Source of the DNA: UBA660 sp046704245 | GTDB lineage: Bacteria; Bacillota_I; Bacilli_A; RF39; UBA660 | DNA: 5,651 nt | Reading direction: 5' to 3' | NCBI GenBank assembly: GCA_046704245.1 | Contig: JBJKSD010000003.1 | Location: 1 to 5,651, forward strand | In this document: positions 5,532 to 5,651 of the stretch, in pieces | Layout: every line of letters starts with the position of its first letter | Position numbering within the stretch: the first letter of the stretch is position 1 | Notes under the pieces: generated by a model | Told to the model about the DNA's origin: nothing | What the model saw: only the letters and a program-made list of their open reading frames with translations | Database searches by the model: none | Program-made: the position numbers and the translations under genes

Positions 5532-5651
5532 TAAATATTAAAGAAAATAACCAATTATCAATATTAAATCATTCATGTGCTCATTTATTAGCACAAGCAA
5601 TTAAAAGACTATACCCTAATAGTCTATTTTGGGTAGGTCCAGTTATTGATG
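5528..5651 (+). CDS. thrS: Threonyl-tRNA synthetase, N-terminal fragment, no TGS domain
   Basis: ThrS charges tRNA-Thr with threonine and clears mischarged Ser-tRNA-Thr. Only 41 codons are visible before the right edge. The stretch ILNHSCAHLLAQAIKRLYP, followed by GPVID, matches E. coli ThrS from about residue 70 (IIRHSCAHLLGHAIKQLWP, then GPVID). HSCAH is the HxxxH motif of the editing domain. Normal bacterial ThrS has a TGS domain of about 60 residues before this. Here only 11 residues precede the Ile-Leu that leads into the motif, and an in-frame TGA at 5501-5503 rules out an upstream extension; no other start codon lies between that stop and 5528. GAAGG at 5514-5518 can serve as ribosome binding site. 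The gene overlaps the previous one by 4 bases, so translation is probably coupled, and both are under the threonine T-box. Identity is secure because the leader independently says threonine. The catalytic and anticodon-binding domains lie outside the window. Confidence 0.93.
   Translation, partial: MINIKENNQLSILNHSCAHLLAQAIKRLYPNSLFWVGPVID

Noticed and set aside
1..5651. Looked for CRISPR repeats, insertion sequence ends, tRNA genes, phage or defence genes and toxin-antitoxin pairs.
   Set aside because: None seen. All long frames are core replication, translation or transport genes in one direction with short gaps.

Overview
The window comes from a very A+T-rich bacterium of the low-GC Gram-positive line (Bacilli/Erysipelotrichia or a neighbouring 'Tenericutes'-type clade). 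The evidence is the DnaB-DnaI helicase-loading pair, which is specific to this group, the threonine T-box leader, the AGGAGG-type ribosome binding sites and the codon use. TGA serves as a real stop in two genes and Trp is TGG, so the code is the standard bacterial one and not the Mycoplasma/Spiroplasma code 4. I cannot name a species.

Layout, all on the + strand. (1) 1-2753: two overlapping genes for the halves of a heterodimeric ABC exporter. The first enters from outside the window. Degenerate catalytic motifs are split between the two subunits so that one ATPase site should be weak and the other active. A hairpin terminator closes this unit at 2754-2780. (2) 2782-5052: an extended -10 promoter, then dnaB and dnaI. 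These proteins recruit and load the replicative helicase (DnaC in Bacillus naming) at the origin. (3) 5053-5342: a 290-base non-coding stretch almost filled by a promoter and a complete threonine-specific T-box leader, with Stem I, an ACC specifier, an antiterminator and a competing terminator. (4) 5343-5651: a 62-codon gene of unknown function that overlaps the start of thrS (threonyl-tRNA synthetase), which runs off the right edge.

The order dnaB - dnaI - (small genes) - thrS matches, from memory, the Bacillus subtilis chromosome, where ytxB and ytxC lie between dnaI and thrS. Here those two are absent and the T-box plus the 62-codon gene sit in their place. The most unusual part is this right end. 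ThrS starts directly at its editing domain, with no room for the usual N-terminal TGS domain (an upstream in-frame stop proves this). A small helical protein of about the same length as a TGS domain is translated just before it, under the same threonine-sensing switch. The rest is ordinary core genome; I see no mobile element, CRISPR array, RNA gene other than the leader, or defence system.
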